The notes: generated from the sequence alone by a model not told the origin. A stretch of 64,000 nucleotides of DNA from Rothia koreensis (GCF_004136575.1 NZ_NOIQ01000003.1:124001-188000); one strand, 5' to 3'. Counted from the first letter of the stretch, positions 17,817 through 28,282 are shown. Program-made: numbers and translations.

Positions 17817-19223
17817 CTAGTTGTTGCCGAGCATCTTGGTCACGTCGAGCGCCTCGTCGAGCTGCTCCTCCGTCACCTCGCCGCGTTCGACATAGCCGAG
17901 CTCGACGACGGCATCGCGCACAGTGGTCTTGTGCGCCACCGCGTGCTTGGCGATCTTCGCCGCGGCCTCGTAACCGATGAGCTTGTTCATGGGCGTCACG
18001 GTCGACGGCGATGCCTCGGCCAGGAAGCGGGCACGCTCTTCGTTGGCCTCCAGCCCGTTGATCATCTTCTCGGCCATGACCTGGGTGGAGTTGCTGAGCA
18101 GACGAATCGACTCCAGCAGGTTCGCGGCCATGACGGGGATGCCGACGTTGAGCTCGAACGCACCATTGGTCGAGGACAGGGCGACGGCCGTGTCGTTGCC
18201 GATGACCTGTGCCGCAACCTGAATGACGGCCTCGCAGATCACGGGGTTGACCTTGCCGGGCATGATCGACGAGCCGGGCTGCAGATCCGGGATACGAAGT
18301 TCGCCCAGGCCAGTGTTGGGGCCGGAGCCCATCCACCGGATGTCGTTGCACATCTTCATGAGCGAGTAGGCGATGGTCCGCAACTGCCCGGACGCCTCGA
18401 CGAGGCCGTCGCGGTTCGCCTGGGCCTCGAAGTGGTTGCGCGCCTCGGTCAGGGGCAGACCCGTCTCCTCGGCGAGCAATTCGATCACGCGGGCCGAGAA
18501 ACCGTCCGGAGTGTTGATGCCGGTTCCGACGGCCGTGCCGCCGAGGGGGACCTCCGCGACGCGGGGGAGAGCCGCATCGATGCGTTCGATTCCGTAACGG
18601 ATCTGTGCGGCGTACCCGGAGAACTCCTGCCCGAGGGTCACGGGGGTCGCGTCCATGAGGTGGGTGCGACCGGACTTGACGACGTCCTTGAACTCTTCGG
18701 CCTTCTTCTCGAGCGCGGTGGCCAGCTGGTCGAGGGCGGGCTTCAAATCATTGATGAGGGCGCCCGTCACGGCCACGTGAACCGAGGTCGGGAAAACGTC
18801 GTTGGAGGACTGCGAGGCGTTGACGTGGTCGTTCGGGTGGACCTCGATGCCCTGGGACTCGAGGGCGCGGGTTGCCAACGTCGCCAGAACCTCGTTGGTG
18901 TTCATGTTGGAGGAGGTGCCGGAGCCGGTCTGGAACACGTCGATCGGGAAGTGGGCGTCGTACTCGTGGGAGATGACCTCGTCCGCGGCGTTGCGGATGG
19001 CCTCTGCCCGGTCACGGTCCAGGACGTCGAGTTCCAGGTTCGCCTGGGCCGCGGCCTTCTTGACGCGCGCGAGAGCGGCGATGTGTGCCGATTCCAGGGT
19101 CTTGCCGGAGATCGGGAAGTTCTGCACGGCGCGCTGGGTCTGCGCGCGGTACAGGGCGTCGGCGGGGACGCGGACTTCGCCCATGGTGTCGTGTTCGATG
19201 CGGAATTCTGTATTTTCAGCCAT
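17817..19223 (-). CDS. fumC: Fumarate hydratase class II
   Basis: This enzyme interconverts fumarate and L-malate in the citric acid cycle without an iron-sulfur cluster. The 468-aa protein contains the superfamily signature [12 protein letters not shown] (flexible catalytic loop with its Ser), the [13 protein letters not shown] active-site segment and the SSNDVFPTS segment. Length matches the class II family. The ATG at 19223 starts [20 protein letters not shown], the usual N terminus. It is transcribed in the same direction as the carbonic anhydrase gene 64 bp upstream, with its own terminator downstream. Confidence 0.95.
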   Translation of the reverse strand: MAENTEFRIEHDTMGEVRVPADALYRAQTQRAVQNFPISGKTLESAHIAALARVKKAAAQANLELDVLDRDRAEAIRNAADEVISHEYDAHFPIDVFQTGSGTSSNMNTNEVLATLATRALESQGIEVHPNDHVNASQSSNDVFPTSVHVAVTGALINDLKPALDQLATALEKKAEEFKDVVKSGRTHLMDATPVTLGQEFSGYAAQIRYGIERIDAALPRVAEVPLGGTAVGTGINTPDGFSARVIELLAEETGLPLTEARNHFEAQANRDGLVEASGQLRTIAYSLMKMCNDIRWMGSGPNTGLGELRIPDLQPGSSIMPGKVNPVICEAVIQVAAQVIGNDTAVALSSTNGAFELNVGIPVMAANLLESIRLLSNSTQVMAEKMINGLEANEERARFLAEASPSTVTPMNKLIGYEAAAKIAKHAVAHKTTVRDAVVELGYVERGEVTEEQLDEALDVTKMLGNN

Positions 19224-19287
19224 ACCGCCAGTTTAGGACGCCGGCGCCTGTATTACCGCTCCGAACGAACGAGCGGGAGAGATGCGT

Positions 19288-19926
19288 CTATGAATCCAAA
19301 TCGTGTGAGGAGAAGACGAGCTCGGCCTTGCCATCGCGCAGGTTGTAGAACATGCCGACGACGGCCGTGCGGTTCTCCTCGACGGCGGCCGAAATGATCT
19401 TCGACTGGTCGATCATGCGCTCGGCCACCTGCCGGGTGTTCGTCCGGACCATGTCGGCGAGCGAGGCGTCGTCGTCGCCTGCCGAACGGCGGGTTTCGAC
19501 GACGGCCGGCATGATCTCCTCGACGAGGTTGCGCACGAAGCCGGGAGGCATCTCGCCCGAGTCGTAGGACTGGCTCGCGGCGGTCACCGCACCGCACGAG
19601 TCGTGTCCGAGCACGACCATGAGGGGCACATCCAGTTCCGCGACGCTGTATTCCAGTGAACCCAAGGATGCGCTGCTGAGAACCTGGCCCGCGGTGCGGA
19701 CCACGAAGGTGTCCCCGAGACCCAAGTCGAAAATGATTTCGGCGGCCAGGCGGGAATCGGAGCACCCGAAGATCACCGCGAAGGGATTCTGGCCCTCGGC
19801 GAGGGACTCGCGTCGCGTCGCGTCCTGGTTCGGGTGATTGGGCCTGCCCTCGACGAACCGTGCGTTGCCGTCGGCGAGACGCTTCCATGCTTCCTGCGGA
19901 GTAATACGAGCCTGGCTGTCGGACAT
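19288..19926 (-). CDS. Beta-class carbonic anhydrase
   Basis: This enzyme hydrates CO2 to bicarbonate, feeding carboxylases and pH control. The 212-aa protein carries the zinc ligands Cys55 (in CSDSR), His108 and Cys111 (in HDSCG), and the catalytic Asp57/Arg59 pair. The ATG at 19926 (MSDSQARITPQEAW) has AAAGG about 11 nt upstream; frame extends to an ATG at 19989, but that one overlaps a TAGTAT box, so the shorter form is preferred. The gene sits between DUF4245 and fumC, all on the minus strand. Confidence 0.92.
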   Translation of the reverse strand: MSDSQARITPQEAWKRLADGNARFVEGRPNHPNQDATRRESLAEGQNPFAVIFGCSDSRLAAEIIFDLGLGDTFVVRTAGQVLSSASLGSLEYSVAELDVPLMVVLGHDSCGAVTAASQSYDSGEMPPGFVRNLVEEIMPAVVETRRSAGDDDASLADMVRTNTRQVAERMIDQSKIISAAVEENRTAVVGMFYNLRDGKAELVFSSHDLDS

Positions 19927-20000
19927 GTTTCGCGCGGCCTTTCGTGGTTGGGTGCCGCGGATCCGTGTCGGACCCACGTTTTGGACCATACTAGCCCGGG

Positions 20001-20702
20001 TCAGCCGTCACTCTGGGACGGGCTCTCGGTCGGTGACGCCGCACCGCCGTCCTGGAGGGATGCCACGGACTCGTGGGCGAGCTTCACGAATTCGTCCTTT
20101 TCCGCGTCGCCCGACAGGATGAGCGTGGTTCCATTGACCTCGCCCACGTAGGCGGTGGTCCCATCGCCGTCCTTCTTGTCCTGCTTGACGCGGGTGCTCC
20201 AGGTGACGCCGTCGATATCGGTCTTGCCCGTGGGAGGGGCCGCATCCGTCTTCTGGGAAACCCAGGTCGGGTTTTCCTTATTGGTCTGGGTCACAGTGAT
20301 GAAGCCCTGTGACGGGGTCACGAACCCGGCCTCCCAGAACGGCACACCGTCCGTGGACCCCGAATTCCATCGAGCGAAATTCGCGTGCCAGTCGTCATTC
20401 AGTCGGGGAGCGACCACGGGGTAACCGGCCGTCTCGCTGGCCTCCCGGGCCGTCTTGGTGAGGTCGACGTCGGGACGATACGTGTCGTTGTCCGGCCTGG
20501 GCACGAGCCACAGGAAGGGAAGCAGAATGAGCAGGAGAGCGATCATCGAGAAGACCATGGCCCTGACCGGCGTGTTGAGCCGTTTGACCTGTGACTCGGT
20601 GAGTTGAGGCTTCACGGGCAGTTCGTCGCCGGCGGCGGTCGACCCCGTGGACGTCGCCCGGTCTGACGTGTCTTCGTGGTTCTCGTGGTTGGATTCGCTC
20701 AC
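20001..20702 (-). CDS. DUF4245 membrane-anchored protein
   Basis: This 233-aa protein has a polar ~46-residue cytoplasmic N terminus, one helix (AMVFSMIALLLILLPFLWLV) and an extracytoplasmic domain with the segment TAGYPVVAPRLNDDWHANFARW that marks DUF4245. It is followed by a Ser/Pro-rich tail. In actinobacteria this family is regularly divergent from or next to glpX, as seen here, but its role is unknown. The GTG start at 20702 is 6 nt from a CAGAAT box (20709-20714), a possible leaderless promoter. Confidence 0.82.
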   Translation of the reverse strand: MSESNHENHEDTSDRATSTGSTAAGDELPVKPQLTESQVKRLNTPVRAMVFSMIALLLILLPFLWLVPRPDNDTYRPDVDLTKTAREASETAGYPVVAPRLNDDWHANFARWNSGSTDGVPFWEAGFVTPSQGFITVTQTNKENPTWVSQKTDAAPPTGKTDIDGVTWSTRVKQDKKDGDGTTAYVGEVNGTTLILSGDAEKDEFVKLAHESVASLQDGGAASPTESPSQSDG

Positions 20703-20708
20703 CCGGCT

Positions 20709-20714
20709 ATTCTG
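20709..20714 (-). promoter_or_regulatory. Possible -10 for leaderless DUF4245 transcript
   Basis: CAGAAT on the minus strand ends 6 nt before the GTG at 20702. It departs from TANNNT at the first base, so support is weaker than for the other leaderless starts. Confidence 0.3.
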
Positions 20715-20916
20715 CCGCAGGCGGGATCGTGCTCAAAGCTGACCCAACGAACTCGGGGGATCTTCCACGGTTCTGCACAGTCGATCTTGTGTCGGCGGAC
20801 TATCGAACAAGTAAGCTGGGTTGAGCACCCGTGTCGGGCAGAATTGTCCACGGACACCGCGAGGCGCTCCGCAGGACGGTGCGCCGAGCACGACAACTTC
20901 GAAGGCGAGGATCTCT

Positions 20917-21909
20917 GTGTCGGAAGCGAACGAACAGAACAACCAGGCTGACCGCAACCTAGCGCTCGAGCTGGTCCGGGTCACCGAGGCCGCGGCCATT
21001 GCGGGAGGCAACTGGGTCGGGGCAGGTGACAAGAACTCGGCCGACGGCGCGGCCGTGGACGCGATGCGCAACATGCTTTCGACCGTCCACTTCAACGGAA
21101 CCGTCGTCATCGGCGAGGGCGAGAAGGACGAGGCCCCCATGCTGTTCAACGGCGAACAGCTCGGTGATGGGGACGGCCCCGCGCTCGACGTCGCCGTGGA
21201 CCCCGTGGACGGAACCCGCTTGACGGCTCTGGGCATGAACAACGCCCTGTCCGTGATCGCGGTCGCGGACGGAGGATCGATGTTCGATCCTTCGGCCGTC
21301 TTCTACATGGAGAAGCTCGTGACGGGTCCCGACGCCGCGGACCTCGTGGACCTGCGCCTTCCGGTCAAGCAGAACCTGCACTTGGTCGCCAAGGCCAAAG
21401 GCAAGCGCATCAACCAGCTGACCGTCTGCATCCTCGACCGCCCGAGGCACGCGCAGCTCGTGGAGGAAGTCCGGGCCACCGGCGCACGGACCCGCATGAT
21501 TCTGGACGGCGACGTCGCCGGTGCCATCGCGGCCTGCCGGGAGAACACCGGCGTGGACGTCATGCTCGGAACGGGTGGTACCCCCGAGGGGATTGTCGCC
21601 GCCTGCGCGATCAAGGCGACCGGGGGCATCATCCAGGGGCGTCTGGCCCCGAAGGACGACGAAGAGAAGCAGAAGGCCATCGACGCGGGCCACAATCTTG
21701 ACGCGGTCATGACCACCAACGAGCTGGTCACCAGCAACAACTGCTTCTTCGCGGCGACGGGCGTGACCGACGGCGACCTCTTGCGGGGCGTGCGTTACTC
21801 CGGCAACCGCATCAACACGCAGTCGATCGTCATGAGGTCGAAGTCCGGCACCGTGCGCATGGTCGAAGCCGAGCACATTGCCGAGAAATGGGACAAATAC
21901 CAGCGGTAG
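20917..21909 (+). CDS. glpX: Class II fructose-1,6-bisphosphatase
   Basis: This gluconeogenic phosphatase converts fructose 1,6-bisphosphate to fructose 6-phosphate. The 330-aa protein has the [12 protein letters not shown] metal site, the lithium-sensitive phosphatase motif DPVDGTRL, and the [14 protein letters not shown] segment, all diagnostic of GlpX. Many actinobacteria rely on this class alone. The GTG at 20917 ([22 protein letters not shown]) has CGAGGA upstream and is chosen over earlier in-frame starts. A strong terminator follows. Confidence 0.93.
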   Translation: MSEANEQNNQADRNLALELVRVTEAAAIAGGNWVGAGDKNSADGAAVDAMRNMLSTVHFNGTVVIGEGEKDEAPMLFNGEQLGDGDGPALDVAVDPVDGTRLTALGMNNALSVIAVADGGSMFDPSAVFYMEKLVTGPDAADLVDLRLPVKQNLHLVAKAKGKRINQLTVCILDRPRHAQLVEEVRATGARTRMILDGDVAGAIAACRENTGVDVMLGTGGTPEGIVAACAIKATGGIIQGRLAPKDDEEKQKAIDAGHNLDAVMTTNELVTSNNCFFAATGVTDGDLLRGVRYSGNRINTQSIVMRSKSGTVRMVEAEHIAEKWDKYQR

Positions 21910-21930
21910 ACCTTGTCGCCAGGCACAGTG

Positions 21931-21975
21931 ACGGCCCGGTGGGTCCGGGGGAGCATCCCCGGCCCGCCGGGCCGT
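21931..21975 (+). terminator. Terminator after glpX
   Basis: The outer arms ACGGCCCGG/CCGGGCCGT and inner CCGGGG/CCCCGG make a long GC-rich hairpin followed by TTCC. It separates glpX from the convergent femX-like gene. Confidence 0.65.
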
Positions 21976-22037
21976 TTCCGTACTCTCAATAGCCTGACCA
22001 TCCGTCGGTTCCAGGAACCGTTGTCAGGAACCGTTCC

Positions 22038-23039
22038 CTACCGTTTGACGGCCGCCCGCAGCCGCTTCACCGTGGCCGACACGGAGTTCCTGATCGCCGG
22101 CACGCCGGTGTCCCGCGCCGAATAGGCCCATCGATAGGCCTTGTAGGGGAGGGCGTGGACGGGAAGATCCCAGGTTCCGGGGAGCGTGACCGGGTATCCG
22201 CCGAAGGACTTCTTGAAGCCGGTGAATCCGGCCCACGGGTGATTCGGTTCGCCTTCGGGCGCGATGCCGAACATGTCGAATCGCTTCAGCCCCTTGGCCT
22301 TGGCGTCCAGCATCATCGTGGACACGAGAGGATTGTTGGCGCTGAGCCGGCGGTGTTCGAAGGACATGGAGGCGTGCGCGTAGGTCCTGGTGTCCTCCGA
22401 GTCGTACACCAGGGCCGCGCCGATCGCTTCGCCGTCGACCCGGGCAAGGTAGAGGGAAGCCGCGCCCAGCGGCATGAGGGAACGGGCTGCTTGAGTCAGG
22501 TAATCGTCCTTCTGACGATTGAAGCCGACCCGCTCTGCCGTCTTGTTCAGGTATTCCAGCAACACCGATACGTCCGCCGGATCGTGGGACTCCTCGAAGG
22601 TGACACCCTTCTTGTGGATGTTCCGGTGCAAGTTCCTGTTGGTCGACTTCATCCCCTTGAGGATCGCGTCCTCGTCCTGCGTCAGGTCGACCATCCACGT
22701 GTGGCTGGGTTGGATCTGGCGCGGCGCGAAATGCATGCCTCTGTGTTTGAGGTCCTCGACCTGGTCCGCGCCCTCCGGGAACATCTCGTCCCGGGTGGGT
22801 TCGAGACGCACGAACAAGCACTTCTTGCTCGCCGCCAGCACGCGGAGGTCCTCGAGAGCACGCGTGAAACCTTCGGGGGAATCGGCGATCGGCCCGTACG
22901 GGCAGTACAGGTAGCGCCCGGTGCGCCCTCCCTCCAGGGTGGCGAGGTAGGAGTACCCCTGGCCGCTCTTCTGGAAGACCTCATGGCCGAGATCGCGCTG
23001 GAACGTTGCCCACGCGTCGGACTGCAGAATTGTGCTCAT
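22038..23039 (-). CDS. FemX/FemAB-family peptidoglycan bridge aminoacyltransferase
   Basis: This 333-aa enzyme likely adds an amino acid from aminoacyl-tRNA to the lysine side chain of lipid II, building the interpeptide bridge. It shows two GNAT-like halves, with the family segments MKSTNRNLHRNIHKKGVTF (about 127-145), LVYDSEDTRTYAHASMSFEHRRL, and the C-terminal FDMFGIAPEG...GFTGFKKSFGG motif. The ATG at 23039 has AGGAAGA upstream, and TAAGAT (23047-23052) also ends 7 nt before it, so both SD-led and leaderless expression are possible. It lies 17 bp downstream of the LCP gene. Confidence 0.87.
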   Translation of the reverse strand: MSTILQSDAWATFQRDLGHEVFQKSGQGYSYLATLEGGRTGRYLYCPYGPIADSPEGFTRALEDLRVLAASKKCLFVRLEPTRDEMFPEGADQVEDLKHRGMHFAPRQIQPSHTWMVDLTQDEDAILKGMKSTNRNLHRNIHKKGVTFEESHDPADVSVLLEYLNKTAERVGFNRQKDDYLTQAARSLMPLGAASLYLARVDGEAIGAALVYDSEDTRTYAHASMSFEHRRLSANNPLVSTMMLDAKAKGLKRFDMFGIAPEGEPNHPWAGFTGFKKSFGGYPVTLPGTWDLPVHALPYKAYRWAYSARDTGVPAIRNSVSATVKRLRAAVKR

Positions 23040-23056
23040 TCTTCCTATCTTAGGAG

Positions 23057-24673
23057 TCAGGGGACGGAGCAGGTGCCGTTCTCGGTCAGCTCGGCGGCCT
23101 GCTGGACGTCCAAGGACTTGGTGGTGCCCGCGTCGTCGGTCGCCTGGGACTGGTCGCTCAGGCCAAGAACCTGGGCCATCACGAGCGGGTTGACCGAGGC
23201 GACGGGGGTCTTGCCGCCACCGGCTTCGCCCGCCGCCTGCGGCTCCGGCGTCTTGCCGTCCTTGGAGTCACTGATGACCTTGTCGACCGAGGACCGGAAC
23301 TCATCGTAATCGGGGTAGGTCGGGAATTCCTCGGGGAAGTACGGCGGGGCCATGCCGTACTGGATGAGGTCGTGATCCTTCGCCTTGAGACCCAGATCGA
23401 CGAAGCTCGACAACTGGTTCTCGGGGATATCGGTTTCGATGATCTTCTGCCCGGCCTCCGAGATGTCCTGGAAACGGGTGAGGACCGTTTGTGGGTCGAG
23501 CTGCTTGAGCATCGCGGACTGGACACACCTCTGGCGGGCCTCGCGGTCGTAATCCGAGGCGCCCTCACGGGACCGTCCGTACCAGAGCGCGTGGAAGCCG
23601 TCCAGGTGCTGTTTGCCCGGTTCGATGTACCCGTCGATCGGGTTCTGCTCGCCCGTCATCTCGTCGTGGCCGCCACCGATCGGAACACGACCACCCACGT
23701 TGATATCGATCCCGCCCATCGCGTCGATCAGTTTGGAGAATCCGTCCATGTCCACCAGGACATACGACTGGATCGGCAGGCCGGTGATCCCCTCCGCGGC
23801 GTCCTTCATGGCCTCGGCTCCGGGGTCCTTGGAATGCGGGTACAGATCCTTGTGGTCGTTGGCGACGTCGGGGTACAGCGCGTTCAGGATGCACTCGTCG
23901 CCGCAGTTGTAGCCGTCCGGGTAGACGTCCCACAGGGGTGAATCCTTGGCGAACTGGGCGTTCTGCATATTGCGGGGCAGGGAAATCGTGACGGCCTGAC
24001 CGGTCTTCGCGTCCACGCTGAAGACCGTCATCGAGTCGGGGCGACGACCGACGCGATCGTCGCCTGCGTCGCCGCCCATCAGAAGGAAGTTGTACCGTCC
24101 GTCGACGGGTTTCATCTTGGGCCCCTGGGCGAAGATACCGCTGACGGCTCCGCGGCCGACGTTGACCAGGTAGGCCGAGTAGCCGACGCCGCCGGCCGTG
24201 ACGAACAGCAGCACCACGAAGCCGATGATCACGGCCGGACGCATTCCCTTGGCGAGAAGAACCGGTCGGATCAGACGCAACGTGTCGAAGAAGAGCAACG
24301 CCCAGAAGATCGCGAGGGCGATGAGCACGATCACCAGGACCAACGAAATGAACCGGCCGGTGACGAGCTCAATGACCCAGGCCCGATGGACCAGCCAGGT
24401 GAGCAGCAGAAGAACGATCAGAGCCCACACGCACAGGGTGACCGTCAGCGCCACGCGCCCGACCTTCCGGTTGCCCGCGACGAGCTGGGCGGATCCCGGA
24501 ATCACGGTGGTCAGGATCAGCAGCAGCCAGGCCCTTTTGGTACGCGTGACCGACCCGCCGGACCGGGGGTTGCGCAAAGGGTCCGTCATGCGCGAGCTGC
24601 CGGCCCGTTCGTCAAGTCCGCGGGCTGCCTCGATGTCGTCCGAGGGGTCGTGGTTGCTTGGGGGAGTAGTCAT
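23057..24673 (-). CDS. LytR-CpsA-Psr (LCP) family cell-wall glycopolymer ligase
   Basis: LCP enzymes transfer lipid-linked glycopolymers onto peptidoglycan outside the cell. This 538-aa protein has an unusually long membrane region of four or five helices (about residues 48-170), then the LCP catalytic domain starting near YNFLLMGGDAGDDRVGRRPDSMTVFSVD (Arg and Asp residues for pyrophosphate binding). It includes PRNMQ and the DMDGFSKLIDAMGGIDINV motif. The C-terminal ~100 residues are variable. It is probably co-transcribed with the downstream FemX-like gene, coupling wall bridge formation and glycopolymer attachment. Confidence 0.88.
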   Translation of the reverse strand: MTTPPSNHDPSDDIEAARGLDERAGSSRMTDPLRNPRSGGSVTRTKRAWLLLILTTVIPGSAQLVAGNRKVGRVALTVTLCVWALIVLLLLTWLVHRAWVIELVTGRFISLVLVIVLIALAIFWALLFFDTLRLIRPVLLAKGMRPAVIIGFVVLLFVTAGGVGYSAYLVNVGRGAVSGIFAQGPKMKPVDGRYNFLLMGGDAGDDRVGRRPDSMTVFSVDAKTGQAVTISLPRNMQNAQFAKDSPLWDVYPDGYNCGDECILNALYPDVANDHKDLYPHSKDPGAEAMKDAAEGITGLPIQSYVLVDMDGFSKLIDAMGGIDINVGGRVPIGGGHDEMTGEQNPIDGYIEPGKQHLDGFHALWYGRSREGASDYDREARQRCVQSAMLKQLDPQTVLTRFQDISEAGQKIIETDIPENQLSSFVDLGLKAKDHDLIQYGMAPPYFPEEFPTYPDYDEFRSSVDKVISDSKDGKTPEPQAAGEAGGGKTPVASVNPLVMAQVLGLSDQSQATDDAGTTKSLDVQQAAELTENGTCSVP

Positions 24674-24756
24674 GATCGACCCGATCTTACAGTCTGACCA
24701 GCGAAAACACGTGGCTTTGCCGGGGGAGTTGGGGGAAGTCTGAGCGGGCGCTCAGA

Positions 24757-25383
24757 TTAGGGGGCGTAGCCGGCCGGGGGATCGTCGTCGTAATCTTCCG
24801 CTGCCTCGGGTGTGCGGCCGGATGCGGGGTTGCCGTCCGGCCCGTCCATGTCCTGCTTCCGTGACCGTACCTTCTGGGCGAGGGCGACACCCTTGTCCTG
24901 GGCCGTCTGCCTGAGACCTTCAGCGTATTCGGCCAATTGCCCGCGGAGTTCTTCCGCCTCCTTGGTGTCCCCGGCCCCGAGTATGCGCAGGGCGAGGAGA
25001 CCGGCGTTCTTCGCGCCATTGATGGACACGGTCGCGACGGGGACCCCGGCGGGCATCTGGACGATCGAGAGCAGCGAATCCATGCCGTCGAGGGTCTTGA
25101 GCTGGACGGGGACCCCGACCACGGGCAGGGATGTCACCGAAGCCAGCATGCCCGGCAAATGGGCCGCACCCCCGGCGCCGGCGATGAGGACGCGGATGCC
25201 TCGCTCCTCCGCGGTCCTGCCGTACCGAATCATGTCCTCGGGCATTCGGTGTGCCGAGACGACGTCGGCCTCGTACGACACGCCGAAGTCTTCGAGGATC
25301 TCTGCGGCCGGCTCCAGCGTCGGCCAATCGGAATCGGACCCCATGACCAGACCGACGAGCGGGCTTTCCAGGGACTCATTCAT
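24757..25383 (-). CDS. purE: N5-carboxyaminoimidazole ribonucleotide mutase
   Basis: PurE moves the carboxyl of N5-CAIR to make 4-carboxy-AIR in purine synthesis. The 208-aa protein has the GSDSDWPT phosphate-binding start, the catalytic SAHRMPE histidine and the [11 protein letters not shown] loop. The class I core ends near residue 165; about 40 extra residues form an acidic, Pro-rich tail ([12 protein letters not shown]) that is probably disordered. The ATG at 25383 has GAAGGAGAAACA upstream. It lies 35 bp after purK in the same orientation. Confidence 0.94.
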   Translation of the reverse strand: MNESLESPLVGLVMGSDSDWPTLEPAAEILEDFGVSYEADVVSAHRMPEDMIRYGRTAEERGIRVLIAGAGGAAHLPGMLASVTSLPVVGVPVQLKTLDGMDSLLSIVQMPAGVPVATVSINGAKNAGLLALRILGAGDTKEAEELRGQLAEYAEGLRQTAQDKGVALAQKVRSRKQDMDGPDGNPASGRTPEAAEDYDDDPPAGYAP

Positions 25384-25418
25384 TGTTTCTCCTTCACGCT
25401 GATCGACCCGTTGGGGGT

Positions 25419-26621
25419 TCAGGCGTTCTCTGCGGCTCCATGGTCTCTGATGACCGCAGCCGCCTCGTTCGCTACCTGGCGCAAGCGGTCCATGGACTCG
25501 GACGGGCCGGTCACGTTGACGTGACCGACCTTGCGACCGGGGCGCACGGACTTGCCGTAGAGATGCACCTTGGCCTCGGGATACTCGGCCATGACTTCGG
25601 GCAAGGCCCCGTACAGGTTCTGGTTCTCGCCTCCCAGAACATTCTTCATCACGGTGGCCTCCGCCACGCGGTCCGTGGAACCGAGGGGCAGATCCAGGAC
25701 AGCTCGGAGGTGCTGCTCGAATTGGCTGGTCACGGAGCCGTCTTGGGTCCAGTGACCGGAATTGTGGGGGCGCATCGCCAACTCGTTGATGAGGAAGCCC
25801 GGCCCGCGGCCGGGCGTCTCGAAGAGCTCAGCGGCCATCACTCCGGTGACGCCGAGCTCCGAGGCAATGGTCAGAGCGGCCCGCCGGGCAGACTCGGCGA
25901 TGTCCGGGGCGAGGTTCGGCGCCGGAACGATGACCTCATTGCACACCGAGTCGACCTGAATGGACTCGGCGACGTCCCAGGCTCGGGATTCACCTTCCGG
26001 CCTGCGCGCGACCAGGGCGGACAGCTCGCGGGAGAATTCGACTTTCTCCTCGGCCAGAAGCGCGCCGTCGGTCCATCCGGCCTGGACGGCCTTCTCGAAC
26101 CACTCGAGGACCTCGGCGGAGTCCACGGACTGCTCGTCCACGAGCATGACTCCCTTGCCGTCGTATCCACCGCGGGGAGTCTTGAGCACCACGGGCCACC
26201 CGGCCCGTTGGCCGAAAGCACGAAGCTGCTCGGGGGTCGTCACGGCTTCCCACAGCGGATTGGGCAACCCCAGACGATCGACGGCGCGTCGCATCTCGAT
26301 CTTGTCCTGCGCGTGGACGAGGGCTTCCGGCCGGGGGTTCACGGCCACGCCGTCGGCCATGAGCGCATCGAGGTGAGGGGTCGGAACGTGCTCGTGATCG
26401 AAGGTCAGGACGTCGGACTCCCGCGCGAAGTCGCGCAGTGTCTCGAGGTCCGTGTACTCGCCCACGGGGGAGTCCGGGACCACCTGCGCCGCGCACACCT
26501 CAGGAGATTCTGCGAGAACTCGCAGACTTATCCCGAGTTCGCTGGCCTCGGGGGCCATCATGCGGGCCAGTTGCCCACCGCCAATTACACCGACAACAGG
26601 AGCTCTACTGGGAGATTTCAC
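25419..26621 (-). CDS. purK: N5-carboxyaminoimidazole ribonucleotide synthase
   Basis: PurK carboxylates AIR with ATP and bicarbonate to give N5-CAIR, the substrate of PurE next door. The 400-aa ATP-grasp protein begins with the AIR-binding GGGQLARM segment and has the ATP-grasp loop RGGYDGKG near residue 150 and the metal-binding [13 protein letters not shown] motif. The GTG at 26621 is chosen because TACGCT lies 6 nt upstream, which predicts a leaderless mRNA; a longer GTG start at 26657 is possible. It is divergent from the GtrA gene. Confidence 0.92.
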   Translation of the reverse strand: MKSPSRAPVVGVIGGGQLARMMAPEASELGISLRVLAESPEVCAAQVVPDSPVGEYTDLETLRDFARESDVLTFDHEHVPTPHLDALMADGVAVNPRPEALVHAQDKIEMRRAVDRLGLPNPLWEAVTTPEQLRAFGQRAGWPVVLKTPRGGYDGKGVMLVDEQSVDSAEVLEWFEKAVQAGWTDGALLAEEKVEFSRELSALVARRPEGESRAWDVAESIQVDSVCNEVIVPAPNLAPDIAESARRAALTIASELGVTGVMAAELFETPGRGPGFLINELAMRPHNSGHWTQDGSVTSQFEQHLRAVLDLPLGSTDRVAEATVMKNVLGGENQNLYGALPEVMAEYPEAKVHLYGKSVRPGRKVGHVNVTGPSESMDRLRQVANEAAAVIRDHGAAENA

Positions 26622-26627
26622 CCCTTC

Positions 26628-26633
26628 AGCGTA
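26628..26633 (-). promoter_or_regulatory. -10 element for leaderless purK
   Basis: TACGCT on the minus strand ends 6 nt before the GTG at 26621. The GAAGGG between them is too close to act as a ribosome binding site. Confidence 0.45.
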
Positions 26634-26829
26634 CCCGGTGATCAACCGACGAGTGACAGTTTCGCCGCCATTTGTGCATTCGAATCGGGCAGCGCACGGG
26701 TAGACTCGCACACTGGGCCACACGCGCCGCATCCGCGAGCCGATGTGTTTGCGGACGGTGCCACTTTGTTCCCGTGCGCCGTGCGAATGACGCGGCGGCT
26801 TCCCCTGACCCCGAATTCGTGGAGTATGA

Positions 26830-27435
26830 GTGTCGACCGTTGCTGAGAAAGTCCGTGGGCTCTGGGACCTGTTCCTCAAAGAGGTTCTGAAGTTCGGGAT
26901 CGTCGGTGCGTTGGCGTTCGTCGTCAACGCGTCCGTGACCCTGCTTCTGATGAATACCTGGTTCCAGGACGAGGGTCACGCCAAGGCCAAGTTCATTGCG
27001 GGCGTCGTCGCCACCCTGTTCTCCTGGATCGTGAACCGTCTTTGGACGTTCCGTCATAAGCGCCAGGAAAACAAGTTCCGCGAGGCCGTTCAGTTCGCGG
27101 TCGTCAATCTGATCGGGATCGGCGTCGAGTCCGGCTGCGTCATGTTCACCTTCTACGTCCTCGGACTGACGTCCAAGGAAGCCTCCTTCGTCTCCGGGAC
27201 GATCGTTGGCACGGTGCTCGGAACGATCGTCCGGTACTTCGCCTACAGGTACTGGGTCTACGGCGGACAGCAGCGCAAGGACATCGACCAGGACCAGGAC
27301 CACATGACCCGCGAGGAGCAGGTCGGCAGGTTCGTCACGGAAGCGACGGAAATTGTCACGGGATCCCTCGACGCGGACGAGGTGGTGCGTCGCTCGAAGG
27401 GCCGAGGCCCATCGGATGCATCGAACGAGGGCTGA
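26830..27435 (+). CDS. GtrA family membrane protein
   Basis: This 201-aa protein has four helices with the GtrA pattern: FGIVGALAFVVNASVTLLLM, FIAGVVATLFSWIVNRLWTF, AVVNLIGIGVESGCVMFTFYVL and ASFVSGTIVGTVLGTIVRYFAYRYWVY, followed by a ~60-residue charged tail. GtrA proteins are thought to move polyprenyl-linked sugars across the membrane or to support such flippases. The GTG at 26830 has GGAGT just upstream. The TAGACT at 26702 could be a promoter, giving a leader of about 115 nt. It is divergent from purK. Confidence 0.87.
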   Translation: MSTVAEKVRGLWDLFLKEVLKFGIVGALAFVVNASVTLLLMNTWFQDEGHAKAKFIAGVVATLFSWIVNRLWTFRHKRQENKFREAVQFAVVNLIGIGVESGCVMFTFYVLGLTSKEASFVSGTIVGTVLGTIVRYFAYRYWVYGGQQRKDIDQDQDHMTREEQVGRFVTEATEIVTGSLDADEVVRRSKGRGPSDASNEG

Positions 27436-27498
27436 CTCGAGACGCTCCAAGTCCCCGCTTCGGCGGCGTCCCCGTTTCGGGGCGTCCGGGGGTTGCCG

Positions 27499-28275
27499 TC
27501 AGTCCATGGACACGGCACGTTCGTCGTCCGAGATGCTCGACAAGCTCTCCGCGTTCCGAGCCGCTTGCGGGTCCACCAGAACCACGGCCTTGCCCGCTGC
27601 CATGATGCCGCAGGACCTGGCCAGCATGTCCAGATCGAGAGGTTCGCCGGACGGCACCACGACGACGCCGTCGGTCTCCTCGCCGAGTCCGCTCGCGCGA
27701 TCGCACCACGCGGCAACTTCCTCCAGCCACTCGCTCAGGGTGACGGTCGTGGCCTGACCGTCCGTCGTCGCCAGTCCGATCCCGTGGGACCCGGGGACGG
27801 CGTCGATCGGGTCGAACAGATCGCCGAACGATCTGATCTCTGCGCAGTAGTCGATCGCGTCGTCGGGCCAGTCATCGGTGCCGTGACCGTAGCGGGTCGC
27901 AAGAGCCGCACGGTCCATGATCACGGCCACCTCGGCCTGATCCGCGCGCTCATCGATGTCGAACCCCAACCAGAAGGTGGGCCGGTCCGTCTCGGGGTCG
28001 ATGACACATCCCGCGCGCAAAGCGCCCAGCGCGGCCACGATGCTCCGCCAGTGCTGGGTGGCGGCCAGTCGAATGGAATCGCCGTGGGTCGCGTCGAGCT
28101 CGTCCACGAAGAGGTTCGCGGACTTGGCGATCCAGTTCTCCGTGACCTTGCCGGACAGTTCGACCCGTTCCCCATCCGCTCCGTACCAGATCAGGGCGGG
28201 CCTGGGGGAGGACGCCAGAAGGCGACTGAAGGTTTCGAGATTTGCGAAATTCTGGGACGCGACGGTAGGTGTCAT
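27499..28275 (-). CDS. TIGR03089 family protein
   Basis: This 258-aa protein matches the TIGR03089 family by its layout: an AMP-binding-like fragment with DATHGDSIRLAATQHWRSIVAALGALRAGCVIDP and a late VVVVPSGEPLDLDMLARSCGIMAAGKAVVLVDP segment. It resembles a degenerate N-terminal part of an acyl/aminoacyl-adenylating enzyme without the C-terminal catalytic lid, so catalytic activity is doubtful. Function is unknown; the gene typically lies near envelope genes in actinobacteria. The ATG at 28275 has TAGACT 7 nt upstream. It converges on gtrA. Confidence 0.78.
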   Translation of the reverse strand: MTPTVASQNFANLETFSRLLASSPRPALIWYGADGERVELSGKVTENWIAKSANLFVDELDATHGDSIRLAATQHWRSIVAALGALRAGCVIDPETDRPTFWLGFDIDERADQAEVAVIMDRAALATRYGHGTDDWPDDAIDYCAEIRSFGDLFDPIDAVPGSHGIGLATTDGQATTVTLSEWLEEVAAWCDRASGLGEETDGVVVVPSGEPLDLDMLARSCGIMAAGKAVVLVDPQAARNAESLSSISDDERAVSMD

Positions 28276-28282
28276 GACGCCG